The notes: generated by a model not told the origin, from the letters alone. A stretch of 64,000 bases of DNA from Stutzerimonas kunmingensis (GCF_014764705.1 NZ_JACXXG010000002.1:284157-348156); one strand, 5' to 3'; counted from the stretch's first letter, positions 48,943 to 59,156 are shown. Translations and numbers: made by a program.

Positions 48943-49536
48943 ATGCTGTTGATGCTGGATAACTACGATTCCTTTACCTACAACGTCGTGCAATACCTCG
49001 GCGAGCTCGGTGCCGACGTGAAAGTGGTGCGCAACGACGAACTGAGCGTGGCCGAGATCGAATCGCTGAATCCGGAGCGCATCGTCGTCTCGCCCGGCCC
49101 GTGCACGCCGAACGAGGCGGGTGTGTCGCTGGAGCTGATTCGTCATTTCGCCGGCAAGTTGCCCATTCTCGGCGTCTGCCTCGGCCACCAGAGCATTGGC
49201 CAGGCCTTCGGTGGCGATGTGGTGCGCGCCCGCCAGGCCATGCACGGCAAAACCAGCCCGGTCTTTCACCATGACCAGGGTGTGTTCGCCGGGCTCAATA
49301 ATCCGCTGACCGTCACCCGTTACCACTCGCTGGTGGTCAAGCGCGAAACGTTGCCCGAGTCCCTGGAAATCACAGCCTGGACCCAGCTGGACGATGGCTC
49401 GGTCGACGAGATCATGGGCTTGCGCCACAAGACGCTGAACATCGAGGGCGTGCAGTTCCACCCCGAATCGATCCTCACAGAACAGGGCCATGAGCTGTTC
49501 GCCAATTTTCTGAAGCAGACCGGAGGTGTGCGCTGA
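48943..49536 (+). CDS. trpG: Anthranilate synthase component II (glutamine amidotransferase)
   Basis: A 197-residue class I amidotransferase. DNYDSFTYN is at the start, the catalytic cysteine is in [15 protein letters not shown], and the His-Glu pair is in [11 protein letters not shown]. It supplies ammonia to TrpE. The ATG at 48943 follows AGGAGAA, which lies in the end of trpE. It overlaps trpD by one base (TGATG). Confidence 0.97.
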   Translation: MLLMLDNYDSFTYNVVQYLGELGADVKVVRNDELSVAEIESLNPERIVVSPGPCTPNEAGVSLELIRHFAGKLPILGVCLGHQSIGQAFGGDVVRARQAMHGKTSPVFHHDQGVFAGLNNPLTVTRYHSLVVKRETLPESLEITAWTQLDDGSVDEIMGLRHKTLNIEGVQFHPESILTEQGHELFANFLKQTGGVR

Positions 49537-50582
49537 TGGATATCAAGGAAGCCCTCAACCGCATCGTCGGTCAGCTCGACCTGACCACCGAAGAGATGCA
49601 GGCGGTGATGCGCCAGATCATGACCGGTCAATGCACTGATGCGCAGGTCGGTGCGTTCCTCATGGGCATGCGCATGAAGAGCGAAACCATCGACGAGATC
49701 GTCGGCGCGGTGCAGGTCATGCGTGAGCTTGCCGCTCCGGTGCGTTTCGAGACCGACAAGCTTGTCGACACCTGTGGCACCGGTGGCGATGGGATGAATA
49801 TCTTCAACGTGTCCACTGCCGCCTCGTTCGTCGTTGCGGCCGCTGGCGGCAAGGTCGCCAAGCACGGTAACCGCGCGGTATCCGGCAAGAGCGGCAGCGC
49901 CGACCTGCTCGAGGCGGCCGGGGTCTTTCTCGACCTGACGCCCGAGCAGGTGGCGCGCAGTGTCGATACGGTCGGCGTCGGCTTTATGTTCGCCCCGGCA
50001 CATCATGGCGCCATGAAGCACGCGGCCGGCCCGCGCCGCGAACTCGGCCTGCGGACGCTGTTCAACATGCTGGGGCCAATGGCCAACCCGGCCGGCGTCC
50101 GCCATCAGGTGCTTGGTGTGTTCAGCAAGGCATTGTGCCGGCCCATGGCGGAGGTGCTGGCGCGTCTGGGCAGCAAGCATGTGCTGGTGGTGCATGCGCA
50201 GGATGGGCTGGACGAGATCAGTCTGGCTGCGCCGACGCATGTTGCCGAGCTGAAGGATGGTGAGATCCGTGAATACAGTATTCAGCCCGAGGACTTTGGC
50301 ATCAAAAGCCAGAGTTTGATCGGCCTGAACGTAGAGGACGCTCAGGGCTCGCTGGCCTTGATCCGCGATGCGCTGGGGCGTCGGCAGAGCGAGAACGGGC
50401 AGAAGGCTGCCGACATGATCGTGCTCAACGCTGGCGCTGCGCTTTACGCAGCCGATCTGGCGAGCAGCCTGAAGCAGGGTGTCGAGATGGCGCACGATGC
50501 GCTCAGCACCGGACTGGCGCGTGACAAGCTGGAGGAACTGGTTTCCTTCACCGCAGTGTTCAAGCAGGAGAACCAGAAATGA
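49536..50582 (+). CDS. trpD: Anthranilate phosphoribosyltransferase
   Basis: A 348-residue TrpD. The PRPP-binding glycine-rich motif [18 protein letters not shown] is near residue 78, followed by [19 protein letters not shown] and [16 protein letters not shown]. It joins anthranilate to PRPP. It is translationally coupled to trpG and trpC. Confidence 0.98.
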   Translation: MDIKEALNRIVGQLDLTTEEMQAVMRQIMTGQCTDAQVGAFLMGMRMKSETIDEIVGAVQVMRELAAPVRFETDKLVDTCGTGGDGMNIFNVSTAASFVVAAAGGKVAKHGNRAVSGKSGSADLLEAAGVFLDLTPEQVARSVDTVGVGFMFAPAHHGAMKHAAGPRRELGLRTLFNMLGPMANPAGVRHQVLGVFSKALCRPMAEVLARLGSKHVLVVHAQDGLDEISLAAPTHVAELKDGEIREYSIQPEDFGIKSQSLIGLNVEDAQGSLALIRDALGRRQSENGQKAADMIVLNAGAALYAADLASSLKQGVEMAHDALSTGLARDKLEELVSFTAVFKQENQK

Positions 50583-51421
50583 GCGTGCCGACCGTGCTGG
50601 AGAAGATTATCGCACGCAAGTTCGAGGAGGTTGCCCAGCGCAGCCGCAAGGTCGAACTAAGCGAGCTTGAGCAGCGTGCGGCGCTGGCCGATCCGGCGCG
50701 CGGCTTCGCTGCGGCGCTGGAGCGCCGGGTGCGCAGCAAGGAGCCTGCGGTTATCGCTGAGGTGAAGAAGGCATCGCCGAGTAAAGGGGTCATTCGCGAT
50801 CCGTTTCTGCCCGCCGAGATTGCTGCGAGCTACGAGGCCGGGGGCGCTGCCTGCCTGTCGGTACTGACTGACATCGATTTCTTTCAGGGCGCCGATGAAT
50901 ATCTGCAGCAGGCGCGGGCGGCTTGCTCGCTGCCGGTTATCCGCAAGGATTTCATGATCGACCCGTATCAGGTGGTCGAGGCGCGAGCGCTCGGCGCCGA
51001 TTGCATCCTGCTGATCGTCGCGGCACTGGAAGATACCCGCATGCACGAACTGGCGGCAGTGGCCAAGCAGCAGGGGCTGGATGTGCTGGTAGAGGTGCAC
51101 GACGCTGCCGAACTCGAACGTGCGCTGCGTCTGGAAACGCCGCTGGTGGGCATCAACAACCGCAACCTGCATACCTTCGAGGTCAATCTGGAAACCACGC
51201 TGGATCTTCTGCCGCGGATTCCAAAGGATCGTCTGGTGGTGACCGAGAGCGGGATCTTCAATCGTGCCGATGTCGAGCTGATGGAGATAAACCAGGTGTA
51301 TGCGTTTCTGGTGGGCGAGGCGTTCATGCGTGCTGAACAGCCAGGCGTAGAGCTGCAGCGCCTGTTCTACCCTGATCGTTCGCGCGGCCGTGCGGCCCCT
51401 GTCGCTGCCGATCCGGAGTGA
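50579..51421 (+). CDS. trpC: Indole-3-glycerol phosphate synthase
   Basis: A 280-residue Trp[18 protein letters not shown] contains the catalytic lysine, [20 protein letters not shown] and [15 protein letters not shown] are further signatures. It closes the indole ring. It is a monofunctional enzyme, not fused to TrpF. The start overlaps trpD as ATGA. Confidence 0.98.
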   Translation: MSVPTVLEKIIARKFEEVAQRSRKVELSELEQRAALADPARGFAAALERRVRSKEPAVIAEVKKASPSKGVIRDPFLPAEIAASYEAGGAACLSVLTDIDFFQGADEYLQQARAACSLPVIRKDFMIDPYQVVEARALGADCILLIVAALEDTRMHELAAVAKQQGLDVLVEVHDAAELERALRLETPLVGINNRNLHTFEVNLETTLDLLPRIPKDRLVVTESGIFNRADVELMEINQVYAFLVGEAFMRAEQPGVELQRLFYPDRSRGRAAPVAADPE

Positions 51422-51457
51422 CCGCCTGCCCGCGCATTGCGCGCTGGCAGGTAGCGG
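51421..51457. terminator. Bidirectional hairpin between trpC and vfr
   Basis: ACCGC, CTGCC and GCGC on one side pair with GCGC, GGCAG and GCGGT on the other, around ATT. This gives a long interrupted stem between the convergent trpC and vfr stops. No clear T-run follows in either direction. Confidence 0.55.
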
Positions 51458-51466
51458 TCTGAAGGG

Positions 51467-52111
51467 TCAGCGGGTGCCGAACACCACCATGGTCTTGCCT
51501 TTGACGTAGACGAGACCCTGCGACTCCAGGCTCTTGAGCACGCGGCCGACCATTTCACGGGAGCAACCAACAATGCGACCGATTTCCTGACGGGTGATCT
51601 TGATCTGCATGCCGTCCGGATGGGTCATGGCGTCGGGCTGCTTGCACAGATCCAGCAGCGTGCGCGCGACGCGGCCGGTGACGTCGAGAAAGGCCAGGTC
51701 TCCGACCTTGCGCGTGGTGTTGCGCAGGCGTTCGGCCATCTGGCTGCCGAGGGCATAGAGAATGTCCGGATCCTGCTGGGTCAGCTCGCGGAATTTCGCG
51801 TAACTCAGCTCGGCCACTTCGCACTCGGTCTTTGCGCGGACCCAGGCGCTACGTTCCTTGTCCGAACCTTCCTTTTCGAAAAGCCCCATCTCTCCGAAAA
51901 AGTCGCCCGCGTTCAGGTAAGCGATGATCATCTCGCGGCCGTCATCATCCTCGATAAGGATGGTGACCGAGCCTTTGACGATGAAAAAAAGCGACTCGCA
52001 ACGGTCGCCAGCGTAAATGATCGTGCTTTTTGCCGTGTACCGCCGTCTATGGCAGTGCGCGAGCAACTTGTCGATATTCTTTATCTTGGGCGTAAGAGAG
52101 ATAGCTACCAT
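51467..52111 (-). CDS. vfr: CRP-family transcription regulator Vfr
   Basis: A 214-residue cAMP receptor-like regulator. The cyclic nucleotide-binding domain has [25 protein letters not shown] (phosphate cassette with Arg-Ser-Ala). The C-terminal helix-turn-helix is [24 protein letters not shown]. aeruginosa Vfr controls quorum sensing, type IV pili and virulence genes in response to cAMP. Its position between trpC and osmC matches that genome. Confidence 0.96.
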   Translation of the reverse strand: MVAISLTPKIKNIDKLLAHCHRRRYTAKSTIIYAGDRCESLFFIVKGSVTILIEDDDGREMIIAYLNAGDFFGEMGLFEKEGSDKERSAWVRAKTECEVAELSYAKFRELTQQDPDILYALGSQMAERLRNTTRKVGDLAFLDVTGRVARTLLDLCKQPDAMTHPDGMQIKITRQEIGRIVGCSREMVGRVLKSLESQGLVYVKGKTMVVFGTR

Positions 52112-52324
52112 GCTGTGGGTCCCGGATATGTATTCAATAAAGACTGATTATTGTTATATGTGGCTGTCATTCAGCTTTCGTGAGCTTAACAGACCAAGGC
52201 GGAGCAGTTGCAAAGTTGCGACAGGCGAAAACGTGTGGGTCAACGCACCTTTAGTCGCGTATGTGACGCTGTCGATTTAAAGGCCCATGCTAAGCTAGCC
52301 GCCCTGTTTTTATTGGAGCTGGCG
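52112..52324. other. Divergent vfr/osmC-like control region
   Basis: 213 bases, distinctly more AT-rich near the vfr end (52117-52170). One imperfect CRP-like dyad is seen (TGTGGGTCAACGCACC, about 52234-52249) and a TGTGA half-site near 52261. I see no convincing -35/-10 pair. Confidence 0.4.
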
Positions 52325-52747
52325 ATGAAAGCGCGCATTCAATGGGTCGACGGTGCGATGTTCCTTGGCGAGTCCGGCAGCGGACATGTCGTGGTGATGG
52401 ATGGCCCGCCCGAGAACGGCGGACGTAACCTTGGCGTACGCCCCATGGAGATGCTGCTACTTGGCCTGGGTGGCTGCAGTAACTTCGATGTAGTGAGCAT
52501 CCTGAAAAAGTCGCGGCAGGCTGTGGATAGTTGCGAAGTCTTCGTTGAGGCCGACCGTGCATCCGAAGACCCAAAGGTGTTTACCAAGATTCATCTGCGT
52601 TTCGTCGTCAAGGGGCGCTCGCTGAAGGAGGCCCAGGTCAAGCGCGCGGTCGAGCTTTCGGCGGAGAAGTACTGCTCGGCCTCAATCATGCTTGGTCGTG
52701 CCGGCGTCGAGATCAGCCATGCTTACGAGATTGTCGAGCTCGACTGA
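52325..52747 (+). CDS. OsmC-like family protein
   Basis: A 140-residue OsmC/Ohr superfamily protein. The first peroxidatic cysteine is in LGLGGCSNFDVVSIL and the second in AEKYCSASIMLG, both in the expected places. These proteins reduce organic hydroperoxides, although this YhfA-like branch is less well defined. The ATG at 52325 follows GGAG, and an in-frame extension overlapping the control region is rejected. Confidence 0.9.
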   Translation: MKARIQWVDGAMFLGESGSGHVVVMDGPPENGGRNLGVRPMEMLLLGLGGCSNFDVVSILKKSRQAVDSCEVFVEADRASEDPKVFTKIHLRFVVKGRSLKEAQVKRAVELSAEKYCSASIMLGRAGVEISHAYEIVELD

Positions 52748-52954
52748 CCGCTATCGGCTATCTCAATCGATGGGAGTGGGTCTGGTGACGCTTTCGAAAA
52801 GCCTCCCGCTCTGCATCATGCGCAGCCCCGATTGATTCGGGTGTCATTCATTCCATTGCAATAACGGCCGTCACCGGCGCGAAGAGGTGTTTACCGTCCT
52901 GCTCAGATGCTTCGGTGTCCGACGGGCATGAGCCCCGACAAGAGAATGTTTCCA

Positions 52955-53758
52955 ATGGTGAAAAGCAAACTCAAGCTTCACGGGTTCAACAATCTGACCA
53001 AGACCTTGAGCTTCAACATCTACGACATCTGCTATGCCGAGACGTCTGAAGACCAGCAGGCATATGTGCAGTACATCGATGAAGAATACGACGCCGAGCG
53101 GCTTACACAGATTCTGACCGATGTTGTAGACATCATTGGTGCCAACATACTCAACATTGCCCGCCAGGATTACGAGCCGCAGGGCGCTAGCGTGACGATT
53201 TTGATCTCCGAACAGCCGGTGACGCCAACTGACAGTCAGATCGAGGAGTCGCCTGGCCCGCTGCCCGAAACCATCCTTGCGCACCTCGACAAGAGCCACA
53301 TCACCGTGCATACCTACCCGGAAATACATCCGGTGGACGGCATTGCCACGTTCCGCGTCGATATCGATGTTTCAACCTGCGGCGTTATCTCGCCGCTGAA
53401 GGCGCTCAACTATCTGATCCACCAGTTCGATTCGGATATCGTCACCGTGGATTATCGAGTGCGCGGTTTTACCCGCGATGTCGAGGGCAAGAAGCACTTC
53501 ATTGATCACGAGATCAACTCGATCCAGAACTACCTGTCTGATGACACGCGCTCGGTCTATCAGATGACCGATGTGAATGTGTACCAGGAGAATCTGTTCC
53601 ACACCAAGATGCTGCTCAAGGACTTCGAGCTGGAGAATTATCTGTTCGGCGATGCGACCAGCAATCTTTCGCCGGAGCAGCGCAAGCAGGTCGAGAAGCG
53701 GTTGCGTCACGAGATGCTGGAAATTTTCTACGCGCGCAACATGCCGCGTCATGCGTAG
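52955..53758 (+). CDS. speD: S-adenosylmethionine decarboxylase proenzyme
   Basis: A 267-residue class 1A SpeD. The self-cleavage and pyruvoyl-forming serine is in [14 protein letters not shown] (Ser114), and [21 protein letters not shown] follows. It makes decarboxylated SAM for spermidine synthesis. The ATG at 52955 gives the usual length; earlier in-frame methionines would add 16 residues unlike the family. The 207 bases upstream hold no other gene that I recognise. Confidence 0.97.
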   Translation: MVKSKLKLHGFNNLTKTLSFNIYDICYAETSEDQQAYVQYIDEEYDAERLTQILTDVVDIIGANILNIARQDYEPQGASVTILISEQPVTPTDSQIEESPGPLPETILAHLDKSHITVHTYPEIHPVDGIATFRVDIDVSTCGVISPLKALNYLIHQFDSDIVTVDYRVRGFTRDVEGKKHFIDHEINSIQNYLSDDTRSVYQMTDVNVYQENLFHTKMLLKDFELENYLFGDATSNLSPEQRKQVEKRLRHEMLEIFYARNMPRHA

Positions 53759-53781
53759 GCTTCAGCAGCATTGTCATTGAT

Positions 53782-53803
53782 AAGGGCGCTTCGGCGCCCT
53801 TTT
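53782..53803. terminator. Bidirectional terminator between speD and coq7
   Basis: AAGGGCGC, loop TTCG, GCGCCCTT, flanked by T on one side and A on the other. It serves the convergent speD and coq7 genes. Confidence 0.88.
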
Positions 53804-53814
53804 CGTGGCAAACG

Positions 53815-54462
53815 TCAGATGCGATAAGTCGCCTTGGTCATGACCTTGGATACCAGGCTCATGCCGAATTTGACCGGGGCTGGAAATCGCAGGCCGCCGG
53901 CCTCGATGGCGGCGGTGGAGTGCTGCTGCTCGTCCTCGCGCATCTGCTCGAGAATGGCGCGGGATTTGTCGTCGCTTGCCGGCAGCTGGCCAAGATGCTC
54001 GTCCAGGTGCTTGCAGACCTGATCTTCAGTAGCAGCGACGAAGCCCAGACTGATGCGATCGCTGATCAGACCGGCCGTGGCGCCAATCCCGAACGATAGC
54101 CCGTAGAAAAGCGGATTGAGCACGCTGGTGTGGCTGCCCAACTGGCGGATGCGTTGTTCACACCAGGCCAGATGGTCGATTTCCTCATCCGCCGCCTGTT
54201 CCATCGCCCGACGTACCTGCGGGAGGCGAGCCGTCAGGGCCTGGCCCTGGTACAGCGCCTGGGCGCAGACTTCGCCGGTGTGGTTGATGCGCATCAGGCC
54301 GGCAACGTGGCGGGTCTCGCTCTCGCTGAGTTCGGCCTCGTTCTTCAATACCGCCGGCGACAGGCGTGCTGGCTGGCCACTGAAAGGCAACAGCGTGCGC
54401 AGGGCCGAATCGGCCTGCATCAGCAAGCGGTCAGCTGGGGAGTAGTGGCGTTGGCTGGTCAT
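53815..54462 (-). CDS. coq7: Demethoxyubiquinone hydroxylase Coq7
   Basis: A 215-residue di-iron monooxygenase. Iron ligands are in [13 protein letters not shown] (Glu), [12 protein letters not shown] (Glu and His of EXXH) and the second-half repeat [14 protein letters not shown]. It performs the last hydroxylation in ubiquinone synthesis, as in P. aeruginosa. The ATG at 54462 follows GGAGGACAT. Confidence 0.96.
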   Translation of the reverse strand: MTSQRHYSPADRLLMQADSALRTLLPFSGQPARLSPAVLKNEAELSESETRHVAGLMRINHTGEVCAQALYQGQALTARLPQVRRAMEQAADEEIDHLAWCEQRIRQLGSHTSVLNPLFYGLSFGIGATAGLISDRISLGFVAATEDQVCKHLDEHLGQLPASDDKSRAILEQMREDEQQHSTAAIEAGGLRFPAPVKFGMSLVSKVMTKATYRI

Positions 54463-54526
54463 ATGTCCTCCAGAACAGGTTGAAGCCACGGGCAGTGGAT
54501 GAGGCTGCAGGTTGGGCGCTTGGCTA

Positions 54527-54868
54527 TCAGCCTGGCGGCCAATGCATCTGCCGCTGACCGAGTACGTGCATGTGAATATGGTTGACCGTCTGCCCGCCTA
54601 GGTCGTTGCAGTTCATCACCACGCGAAAACCGTCGTGACACCCTTGCTCTGTGGCCAGGCGTTGCGCAGTCAAGAGGATATGCCCGGCGAGCGCCTTGTC
54701 GTGCTCCTCGTTCAGGTCGTGCAAGGTGGCGATATGTTTCTTCGGAATCACCAGAAAGTGCACCGGGGCCTGAGCCGCGATGTCGTGGAAGGCGATAACC
54801 TGATCGTCCTCGTAAAGCTTGCGTGCGGGAATTTCCCCGTCCACGATCTTGCAAAACAGACAATCCAT
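54527..54868 (-). CDS. HIT family nucleotide-binding hydrolase (HinT-like)
   Basis: A 113-residue histidine triad protein. [20 protein letters not shown] is at the N terminus, and the triad HIHMHV (His97, His99, His101) is near the C terminus. It belongs to the HinT branch, which hydrolyses aminoacyl- and phosphoramidate nucleotides. It lies 64 bases upstream of coq7 on the same strand and is divergent from the ATPase gene. Confidence 0.95.
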   Translation of the reverse strand: MDCLFCKIVDGEIPARKLYEDDQVIAFHDIAAQAPVHFLVIPKKHIATLHDLNEEHDKALAGHILLTAQRLATEQGCHDGFRVVMNCNDLGGQTVNHIHMHVLGQRQMHWPPG

Positions 54869-54946
54869 GGCGGTTCTCCGGGAGAGCGTCGGTCAAACAG
54901 TGTATCAGGGCATATGAGCCGTGGTGAGGCTGTACAGGGAGGTGAT

Positions 54947-56425
54947 GTGAAGAACGATATTCATGATCTGGGTTTGGTTCTGGATTCGAGAGTCCGACTG
55001 GTGCTGGTTGAGTCCTGGGACGAGCGCAGAGTGCTCGAGACGCTGACGGGGCTTGCCATGCGCCAAGGCTTGGGCTTCTACCTGTGGTCGGCGACCGAGG
55101 GGGTGCGCCATCTGTCCTTTGGCGGCGAGCTGCAGGGCGGCGAGGAAAGCTGCGCGCCGGACGTGGCGCTGAAACTGGTGAAGCACGATCCCCGGGCGAA
55201 CCTGTACGTCTTCTGCGATCTGCATCCGTTTCTCGATGAGCCGAAGTTGGTGCGGCTGCTGAAGGACATTGCGATGAGTGAAGCGCCTGTGGCGCCGACC
55301 CTCGTGCTGGTGTCGCATGCGCTCAAGCTGCCGCCTGAAGTGCAACGCTACGCTGCACGCTTCAGCCTTTCGCTGCCGTCCGAGGAAGAGCTGCTTGCCA
55401 TTGTCCGCGAGGAAGCCACCCGCTGGAGCGAGCGTAATCGCGGTGCTCGCGTTCGCACCGACAATCGCACGTTGCAGCAGGTGGTGAAGAATCTGCGTGG
55501 CCTGAGCCATGCAGAGGCGCGGGCGCTGGCACGCAATGTCATCTGTGATGACGGTGCGATCACCCAGGAGGATCTTCCCGAGCTCAATCGCAGCAAGTTT
55601 CAGCTGCTGGATCTCGATGGGGTGCTGGGGTTCGAATACGAGACGGCCCGCTTCGCGGAGGTGGGTGGTCTGGCCAATTTCAAACGTTGGTTGGCGGAGC
55701 GGCAGGGCGCGTTTCTGGATGGTCAGGGCGATGATCTACCGCGCGGCGTGATGCTGGTCGGGGTGCAAGGTGGCGGCAAGAGCCTCGCCGCCAAGGCGGT
55801 CGCCGGTCTGTGGGGGCTGCCGTTGCTGCGGTTGGATTTCGCCTGCTTGTACAACAAGTATTTCGGTGAAACCGAGCGTAACCTGCGTGAAGCGCTGACC
55901 CTCGCGGAACAGATGGCGCCTTGCGTTTTGTGGATGGACGAGATCGAAAAAGGTTTGGCGACCGGCGATATGGATGGCGGCGTAAGCCAGCGGGTACTGG
56001 GCACCCTGCTGACGTGGATGGCCGAGCGTACCGCGCCGGTATTCATGGTGGCTACGGCAAACGCCATCGATCGGCTGCCTGCAGAGCTGCTGCGAAAGGG
56101 GCGATTCGACGAACTCTTCTTCGTGGATTTGCCAGATCTCGCGACGCGTGCGGATATCTTCCGCATCCATCTCACGCGACGCGAACTGCAACCTGATGAT
56201 ATGGGGCTGATGGTGCTGGCCGGGTCGAGTGATGGTTTCTCCGGCGCCGAGATCGAGCAGGTGGTGGTCAGCGCGGTTTATGCCGGCCAGGCCCAGCAAC
56301 GGGATGTCGATCAAGCGATGCTGCTCGACTGCATTCGTGCAACATCGCCGTTGTCGGTTGTCATGGCCGAGCGCCTCGATGCACTGCGGGAGTGGGCAAG
56401 GGGGCGCACGGTACAAGCCGATTGA
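54947..56425 (+). CDS. Ycf46-like AAA ATPase
   Basis: About 492 residues from a GTG at 54947 that follows GGGAGGTGAT, an almost perfect ribosome site; an ATG 11 codons upstream is the alternative. The N-terminal 240 residues resemble a degenerate nucleotide-binding domain (VRLVLVESWDERRVL, LYVFCDLHPFL) without Walker A. The AAA domain has Walker A GVQGGGKS (about 272-279), Walker B VLWMDEIEK (about 327-335) and the arginine finger region LLRKGRFDELF. This is the arrangement of cyanobacterial and plastid Ycf46. The function in pseudomonads is unknown to me. Confidence 0.85.
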   Translation: MKNDIHDLGLVLDSRVRLVLVESWDERRVLETLTGLAMRQGLGFYLWSATEGVRHLSFGGELQGGEESCAPDVALKLVKHDPRANLYVFCDLHPFLDEPKLVRLLKDIAMSEAPVAPTLVLVSHALKLPPEVQRYAARFSLSLPSEEELLAIVREEATRWSERNRGARVRTDNRTLQQVVKNLRGLSHAEARALARNVICDDGAITQEDLPELNRSKFQLLDLDGVLGFEYETARFAEVGGLANFKRWLAERQGAFLDGQGDDLPRGVMLVGVQGGGKSLAAKAVAGLWGLPLLRLDFACLYNKYFGETERNLREALTLAEQMAPCVLWMDEIEKGLATGDMDGGVSQRVLGTLLTWMAERTAPVFMVATANAIDRLPAELLRKGRFDELFFVDLPDLATRADIFRIHLTRRELQPDDMGLMVLAGSSDGFSGAEIEQVVVSAVYAGQAQQRDVDQAMLLDCIRATSPLSVVMAERLDALREWARGRTVQAD

Positions 56426-56441
56426 GGGTCTGCTTCAGCAG

Positions 56442-57398
56442 CTAGAAGCCGGCTCCCTGACGCATTTCCACCAGCGCGGGGATGGTCAGCGCCGCCACTA
56501 GGCCGGAGATGATCAACAGCAGCCACAGCGCGGCGAGGATCTTCACCGACCGGCTGTTGGGCGGTGGTGGCGAACCATAGCGATTGACTTCCCGACTCCC
56601 CGGCATCAGCAGCATGACGAAGGGAAACAGGCTGCCCAGCACCGGGACCAGATTGAGCAGGATCAGCCAGCCGGACCAGCCGAAGTCATGCAGGCGCTGA
56701 ACGCCGATCTGCACGCTGACCACGAGCATGCCGATGCCGATCAAGCCCATGCAGATGAGCCCCATCGTGCTGGAGATTGCCATCATGATTGCGGCGACAC
56801 CGAACAAGCCCGTGGCCGCGAACATGATCACCAGTGACCACGCTAGATAACGCAGACGGCCAATCCGGCCAGTGACGGAAAAAGGCTTGAGGTCGCCATG
56901 TCGAGGCATTGCTTCGCTGACGTTTGCAGAAGGCGGGGCGTAAGGTGACACCGTTGCGCTGGCGCCCTGAGGCGCAGCACTCTCATGAAGCTGCGCCTGA
57001 CGCGCCAGATACTTCTCGATGATGATGCCGCACATACTGCACTCATTGGCGTGGCTTTGTGCGTGCCCGCATTTAGGACATGTCATGAGCGCGGTAGGTG
57101 GGTTGTCGCCTTGGGCCGCCGCCAGTTCTTCATCCGTCTGCACAAGGCTCAGGGTGGGGCTGGTGTGCTCAGGCTCTTTGTATGCCCTGGCGCCCGCGCG
57201 GTGCAGCGCGCCGATGTACTTGTCGGCTTCCTGGCTGCTCAGCTTGCTTTTGATCACGGCCGCCTGGCCACTGAACAATCGCTCGACCTTGCTTGGGTCG
57301 GTCTTGAACAGAACGGCCAGGTTTGCCTTTACCGCATCGAGCGGCATGTCGGGCATAAGTTCGCCGGTGAAGACGATTTTGAATTGAGATTGTTGCAT
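56442..57398 (-). CDS. DUF805 membrane protein with N-terminal domain and zinc ribbon
   Basis: A 318-residue protein in three parts. Residues 1-75 form a small conserved N-terminal domain (FKIVFTGELMPDMPLDAVKANL) seen ahead of other membrane domains in pseudomonads. At about 106-124 a zinc ribbon has CPKCGHAQSHANECSMCG (two CXXC pairs). Residues about 180-318 form a DUF805 domain with about four helices and RLHDFGWSGWLILLNLVP. It is an inner-membrane protein of unknown function, convergent with the Ycf46-like gene. Confidence 0.82.
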   Translation of the reverse strand: MQQSQFKIVFTGELMPDMPLDAVKANLAVLFKTDPSKVERLFSGQAAVIKSKLSSQEADKYIGALHRAGARAYKEPEHTSPTLSLVQTDEELAAAQGDNPPTALMTCPKCGHAQSHANECSMCGIIIEKYLARQAQLHESAAPQGASATVSPYAPPSANVSEAMPRHGDLKPFSVTGRIGRLRYLAWSLVIMFAATGLFGVAAIMMAISSTMGLICMGLIGIGMLVVSVQIGVQRLHDFGWSGWLILLNLVPVLGSLFPFVMLLMPGSREVNRYGSPPPPNSRSVKILAALWLLLIISGLVAALTIPALVEMRQGAGF

Positions 57399-57529
57399 GT
57401 GGCGTCCGTGTCACAGGGATGGTTGCGGCAGATTAGGGGGGAGGAACAGCGGATACAACAACGTATGCTCCGGTTTCCGAGTCAGGTAACACAATGCTCG
57501 CGAACTCAACTGATCAGCTGTCGGCCAGC

Positions 57530-57958
57530 TCAGAAGGGCCTGACGACGACAAGGATCACGATGGCCAGCAGAAACAGGACCGGGACCTCATTGAACCAGC
57601 GATAGAACACGTGCCCGCGAATGTTCTCGTCACGAGCAAACCGCTTCAGTTGTGCGCCGCATACGTGGTGATAGCCGACCAATACAAGGACCAGCGCCAA
57701 CTTGGCGTGAAGCCAGCCGCCTGTACCGAACAAACCGGGATTCAGAATGACCATCCATATGCCAAACACCAGCGTGGCGATCATGGAAGGAAGCATGATG
57801 CCGCGGTAAAGCTTACGCTCCATGATCTTGAAGCGCTCTCGACTGAGCTCATCCTCACTCATCGCGTGATAAACGAACAGGCGAGGAAGATAGAAAAGTC
57901 CGGCGAACCAGCAGACGACGGCGATGATGTGCAGTGCTTTGAGCCAAAGGTAGAGCAT
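57530..57958 (-). CDS. hemJ: HemJ-type protoporphyrinogen IX oxidase
   Basis: A 142-residue protein with four predicted helices. The conserved LWLKALHIIAVVCWFAGLFYLPRLFVYH carries the histidine and arginine of HemJ, and LHAKLALVLVLVGYHH holds the second set with lysine. HemJ oxidises protoporphyrinogen IX in bacteria lacking HemG/HemY. It is divergent from argC. Confidence 0.9.
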   Translation of the reverse strand: MLYLWLKALHIIAVVCWFAGLFYLPRLFVYHAMSEDELSRERFKIMERKLYRGIMLPSMIATLVFGIWMVILNPGLFGTGGWLHAKLALVLVLVGYHHVCGAQLKRFARDENIRGHVFYRWFNEVPVLFLLAIVILVVVRPF

Positions 57959-57972
57959 CTATGGAATCCTGC

Positions 57973-58012
57973 GGGGGCGAATGCGTCGATAGTAGTGGCT
58001 GCGTTCGCCCCC
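57973..58012. repeat. Inverted repeat between hemJ and argC
   Basis: GGGGGCGAATGC (57973-57984) and GCGTTCGCCCCC (58001-58012) pair over 12 bases with one wobble around a 16-base loop. It sits in the leader of hemJ and upstream of the argC promoter. Confidence 0.55.
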
Positions 58013-58025
58013 GTCATCCCGGCGG

Positions 58026-58054
58026 TTGGCCCGCGATCAAAGCAGCTTTATCAT
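58026..58054 (+). promoter_or_regulatory. Candidate argC promoter
   Basis: TTGGCC (58026-58031), 17 bases, TATCAT (58049-58054). The predicted start is about 25 bases before the ATG. Confidence 0.6.
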
Positions 58055-58086
58055 CGCGCTTTTACGTTTCCAGTTGAGGGCAGGTC

Positions 58087-59121
58087 ATGATCAAGGTCGG
58101 TATCGTTGGCGGCACAGGCTATACGGGCGTCGAATTGCTGCGCCTGCTTGCTCAGCATCCGCAGGCCGAAGTGGCTGTCATCACCTCCCGCTCTGAGGAT
58201 GGGGTGAAGGTCACCGACATGTACCCCAATCTGCGAGGCCACTACGACGACCTCGCTTTCAGTGTTCCGGACGCAGCAACATTGGGTGGATGCGACGTGG
58301 TGTTCTTCGCGACCCCTCATGGCGTCGCCCACGCACTTGCTGGCGAGTTGCTGGCAGCCGGAACCCGAGTCATTGATTTGTCCGCTGATTTCCGCCTGCA
58401 GGATGCCGAAGAGTGGGCGAAATGGTACGGGCAGGCTCACGGTGCGCCTGAACTGCTCGCTGAGGCCGTGTACGGACTGCCTGAAGTCAATCGCGAGCAG
58501 ATCAGAAAGGCACGCCTGATTGCCGTTCCTGGCTGTTACCCGACCGCTACCCAGCTGGGCTTTCTACCGCTGCTTGAAAATGGTCTTGCAGATGCCTCGC
58601 GCTTGATTGCGGATTGCAAGTCGGGCGTCAGCGGTGCCGGGCGCGCAGCGAAGATCGGCTCCCTGTTCACCGAGGCTGGCGAAAGCATGATGGCGTATGC
58701 GGTCAAAGGGCACCGACATCTGCCGGAGATCAGTCAAGGTCTGCGCCGAGCCGCGCAAGGTGACGTCGGGCTGACTTTTGTTCCGCACCTGACTCCGATG
58801 ATCCGTGGTATCCACGCGACGCTGTACGCCACCGTTGCCGATACTTCCGTGGATCTGCAGCGCCTTTATGAGCGCCGTTATGCCAACGAGCCGTTCGTCG
58901 ATGTGATGCCGGCCGGCAGTCATCCGGAGACACGTAGCGTGCGTGGCGCTAACGTTTGCCGCATTGCCGTACATCGTCCGCATGACGGTGACCTGGTGGT
59001 CGTGCTGTCCGTGATCGACAACCTGGTGAAAGGCGCATCCGGCCAGGCGATCCAGAATATGAATATCCTGTTCGATCTGAATGAAAAACTGGGGCTTGGA
59101 AATGTGGCGCTCCTGCCATAA
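58087..59121 (+). CDS. argC: N-acetyl-gamma-glutamyl-phosphate reductase
   Basis: A 344-residue ArgC. The NADP-binding [17 protein letters not shown] is at the start; the catalytic cysteine is Cys150 in [23 protein letters not shown] and HRHLPEI follow. It catalyses the third step of arginine synthesis. GAGGGCAGG precedes the ATG. Confidence 0.98.
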   Translation: MIKVGIVGGTGYTGVELLRLLAQHPQAEVAVITSRSEDGVKVTDMYPNLRGHYDDLAFSVPDAATLGGCDVVFFATPHGVAHALAGELLAAGTRVIDLSADFRLQDAEEWAKWYGQAHGAPELLAEAVYGLPEVNREQIRKARLIAVPGCYPTATQLGFLPLLENGLADASRLIADCKSGVSGAGRAAKIGSLFTEAGESMMAYAVKGHRHLPEISQGLRRAAQGDVGLTFVPHLTPMIRGIHATLYATVADTSVDLQRLYERRYANEPFVDVMPAGSHPETRSVRGANVCRIAVHRPHDGDLVVVLSVIDNLVKGASGQAIQNMNILFDLNEKLGLGNVALLP

Positions 59122-59156
59122 ACCGGTTTTCACATCGGGGCGCTGAAGCTGGTCGA

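Noticed and set aside
52112..52324. Vfr/CRP autoregulatory site
   Set aside because: The best dyad (TGTGG-N6-GCACC) deviates from the consensus in both halves and is far from vfr; not enough to call.
57494..58090. 198-codon plus-strand frame across hemJ
   Set aside because: It is antisense to hemJ, whose four helices and conserved residues are clear; it also runs through the argC promoter.
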